Source: Corallochytrium limacisporum
Taxonomy: Eukaryota > Opisthokonta
Length of the DNA stretch: 64,000 bases
Direction of reading: 5' to 3'
Assembly (NCBI GenBank): GCA_002811645.1
Contig: PDIP01000011.1
Coordinates: 208,099 to 272,098, forward strand
Part shown: positions 62,001 through 64,000 of the stretch, in pieces
Layout of the letters: the number at the start of each line of letters is the position of its first letter
How positions within the stretch are numbered: position 1 is the first letter of the stretch
Program-made: the position numbers and the translations under genes
Notes under the pieces: generated by a model
Database searches by the model: none
The model's input: the letters and a program-made list of their open reading frames with translations, nothing else
What the model was told of the DNA's origin: nothing

Positions 62001-62925
62001 CCTCCCCCGCCCCAAATTTCCGTGAGGGTCGGACCCCGGTTTTCTTGTCGTCGCACGGCCCGAGTGACGGTATTCGTCTCCAAACGCTTCCTCCCTCGCG
62101 TAACGTAGGCTGACGTTACAGCGGTTTTGGTGGGAGGGGGGCAAGGGGGGAAAGGAGGATGGTGAAAGTCATTGGTGGTGTTCAACTGGCTGCTGGTGCT
62201 GTGAAGTGTGCTATGCCCGGCGAATAGGTTCCAGTCGGTTTCCCGTCGATACCACAAAGCTGCCTCTCTACGTCCATCATGTCGATGGCTTTTGAGGTTT
62301 TCATCCCCGTCTTACTGTTCCTCTTAGTTGTCGTCGCTTGGGACTAGTAAGTTTTCATCGCGGATCAAACAATCCTATGAAATTTGCCTATTGATTAGGT
62401 ATGGGGAGCAGGTAAGCGAACGATCAGATGGACAGCGAGAAATATTCTAGAGAGATCGAACTCTCGGGAGGGAGGGTGGGAGACAGAACGCGAGCGAGAC
62501 AGACGAGAGGTATAGCGAGTGCAAGAGCGGAAATGCGGGGGAAAAGGATAGCAAGGAGGCGTCTAGATTTCCATGCGAAATGTGGGACCGAGGATCGACC
62601 ATTTCATATGCTTTGCTCCGTCTCTGCCATCCTGAGATCTCGTGCGTCCTTCCGGTTCTCGTTTCTTGTTCTTTGTGAAGATGTCCGTCAGATAGTCCAC
62701 CGACTGATGGACACATTCAAATGCATTATTGTTGAGCTTGGATCCCTGGCAGGTACTTAGTGAGGAGTGTTGGAAGTCACAACGCGTGAGAAGGAACCGA
62801 GCAGGTAAATGTACGTTTCGATTTGGTCCGTTCTTTCAAATACGATCGTACTGAACGTGTGCGTGTTTGTGTGTGTAAAGAGCAAAACCTATCTTACCTG
62901 ATTGTTCACCCTAAAAACGACAGCA
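59080..62925. promoter_or_regulatory. Divergent intergenic region (SDR / GH114), including a likely GH114 first exon
   Basis: 3.8 kb in which I support no complete gene. It is AT/GC mixed, with few simple repeats compared with other gaps (a T9 run near 60103, a C-rich stretch at about 62000-62020 and a G-rich stretch at 62136-62152). Near its right end a 46-bp candidate exon (62707-62752) and a canonical GT...AG intron (62753-62923) probably belong to the GH114 gene. A second hydrophobic frame, 62279-62346, is followed by GTAAGT but does not join in frame. Confidence 0.45.
62707..62752 (+). other. Candidate first coding exon (signal peptide) of the GH114 gene
   Basis: ATG at 62707 opens 15 codons plus one base, then GCAG|GTACTT. 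An acceptor CTAAAAACGACAG ends at 62923. The junction is in phase: the leftover G plus CA makes Ala, followed directly by the ATG at 62926. The joined N-terminus reads MDTFKCIIVELGSLA, Ala, then MVAPGAYW, a short basic start plus hydrophobic stretch, as expected of a signal peptide. The GH114 domain otherwise starts at its first residue with no signal. This is inferred from sequence only. Confidence 0.4.
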
Positions 62926-64000
62926 ATGGTTGCCCCCGGAGCTTACTGGAACTACCTGCTCTCCACCTGGAGGGCATTTGAGCCGGCCATGAACGTCATT
63001 GATCTCGATCCTACGAATGTGACTCCGGCAAATATTGCCACCGTTCAGAGCCAGGGTGGTTTTGTCATTTGCTACTTCTCTGCAGGAACCGCTGAGGACT
63101 GGAGAGATGACTACAATGACTTTCCCAGCAGTGCAATTGGTAACTCTCTTCCCAGTTGGCCAGGCGAAAAGTACATTGATATCCGCCAGCAATCCGTTGT
63201 GGAAATCATGTACAGGCGCCTTGATAGTATGGCAGCTGCAGGATGCGATGGTACTGAACCCGATAACGTTGACGTCTTCAACAACAATAGTGGATTCAAC
63301 CTGAGCAAGCAGGATGCCGCCGAGTATGTCACCAAACTGGCCAATTATGCCCATGGCAAGGGCATGCAGTTTGCTCTGAAGAATGCCCCCAGTTTGATCT
63401 CCGATGTGCTGTCTGTGTCTGATTTTGCTGTCGTCGAGCAGTGCGTGCAGTACAATTTCTGTGATGACTTTGACGCATTCATTTCTGCGGGCAAGCCAGT
63501 GTTTGCCATTGAGTACTCCGGCAGCGAGACGAGCATTTGCAACAGTCTCCTTAGCCACGGATTTTCTGGGATCAAGAAGGACCTCAACCTCGATCAATAC
63601 CCTCTGACCGTCTGCACATCTGACCCCGATAACTTCACAGCTGGTGGCATCTACGTTCCTGATTCCAAGGGATCCAACTACGTCAAGTTTACTACGGGCA
63701 AGACCACATCCGTGGCGCCGACATCGTCGTCGACCAGCACCCAGACCAGCACCAGCACCGCCTCTTCCAGCCAAACGTCAAGCACCACTACTTCCACAAC
63801 CAGTTCAGATGCGCCGCCGGCCGGTGGATGCAATGAGTACACTGTAAGGGGTTCGGGTGCTGAGTGCTGGTTTGCAAGGGGAACCTTCAATTGTGCCGTG
63901 TGCAAGAATGGAGGCTGCCAGTGCGGATCTTCCAATCCAAACGCGTGTGTGAAATGTGGCCGTGGTGATGATTGTGAAAGAGCACCGGCCTGCGGAGGTG
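62926..64000 (+). CDS. Secreted GH114-family glycosidase with Cys-rich C-terminal module (3' end cut by window)
   Basis: 358 codons are visible, with no stop before the window edge. The first 245 residues match GH114 (endo-alpha-1,4-polygalactosaminidase type, TIM barrel): APGAYWNYLLST, FVICYFSAGTAEDWRDDYND, WPGEKYIDIRQQS, GCDGTEPDNVDVFNNNSGF with the probable catalytic acid Glu, QFALKNAPSL, FAVVEQCVQYNFC and GKPVFAIEYSG. The family cleaves galactosaminogalactan-type polymers of fungal walls and biofilms. A Ser/Thr linker (about 262-300) and a Cys-rich module (10 Cys from CNEYTV onward) follow, as in secreted, possibly wall- or substrate-bound enzymes. A signal peptide is missing from this start; see the candidate upstream exon. 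The alternative is a homologous TIM-barrel glycosidase with another specificity. Confidence 0.85.
   Translation, partial: MVAPGAYWNYLLSTWRAFEPAMNVIDLDPTNVTPANIATVQSQGGFVICYFSAGTAEDWRDDYNDFPSSAIGNSLPSWPGEKYIDIRQQSVVEIMYRRLDSMAAAGCDGTEPDNVDVFNNNSGFNLSKQDAAEYVTKLANYAHGKGMQFALKNAPSLISDVLSVSDFAVVEQCVQYNFCDDFDAFISAGKPVFAIEYSGSETSICNSLLSHGFSGIKKDLNLDQYPLTVCTSDPDNFTAGGIYVPDSKGSNYVKFTTGKTTSVAPTSSSTSTQTSTSTASSSQTSSTTTSTTSSDAPPAGGCNEYTVRGSGAECWFARGTFNCAVCKNGGCQCGSSNPNACVKCGRGDDCERAPACGG

Noticed and set aside
62279-62346. Hydrophobic frame MSMAFEVFIPVLLFLLVVVA followed by GTAAGT
   Set aside because: It looks like a signal-peptide exon, but its phase does not join the GH114 frame at the only usable acceptor (62923), and earlier acceptors run into an in-frame TGA at 62899.

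Overview
This is a eukaryotic nuclear genomic window. It holds fifteen protein-coding genes, two of them cut by the window edges. Almost all are single uninterrupted reading frames, even in families that carry many introns in animals; the largest is a Furry protein of 3,890 codons without an intron. GC content is moderate, intergenic DNA is rich in GA/CT microsatellites and G/C homopolymers, and the gene set (PDS5, animal-type GMP reductase, Furry, CaMKI-type kinases, Golgi mannosidase II fold, m-AAA protease, PEX11) suggests a unicellular opisthokont. An intron-poor holozoan such as Corallochytrium would fit, but that placement is inference from gene content and was not tested by any search.

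Layout: a cohesin regulator PDS5 (minus, cut at the left edge); a secreted Golgi-mannosidase-II-like protein whose catalytic residues are gone (minus); cytochrome b5 (plus); a mitochondrial m-AAA protease (minus); GMP reductase (minus); a GH47 alpha-1,2-mannosidase with large insertions (minus); a small orphan gene (plus); a WD-like protein resembling RNA polymerase I factor TAF1C/Rrn6 (minus); carnitine acyltransferase (plus) converging on a PEX11 peroxin (minus); an LRR/SAP protein (plus); two CaMKI-like kinases (plus) separated by 3.6 kb of purine/pyrimidine-block DNA; Furry (minus); a short-chain dehydrogenase (minus); and a secreted GH114 glycosidase (plus, cut at the right edge).

How they fit together: the genes are mostly housekeeping and are not a co-regulated cluster. 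Two functional themes recur. Glycan handling includes the GH38-fold pseudoenzyme, the GH47 enzyme and GH114. Fatty-acid and peroxisome metabolism includes carnitine acyltransferase and PEX11, whose 3' ends face each other across 273 bp. Convergent pairs are tight (110 to 715 bp), whereas divergent or same-strand upstream regions are long (0.9 to 3.8 kb) and carry simple repeats.

The observations I rate highest are an intact 1,222-residue mannosidase-II-fold protein that has lost every zinc-binding and catalytic motif; an apparently new architecture with three copies of an LRR module alternating with two SAP-like helices and a histidine-rich linker; a kinase pair in which one copy has lost the tryptophan anchor of its calmodulin-binding helix; a likely short signal-peptide exon upstream of GH114; and poly(G)/poly(C) tracts lying roughly 300 to 630 bp upstream of many start codons. 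I found no CRISPR array, no rRNA, no convincing tRNA and no transposon.
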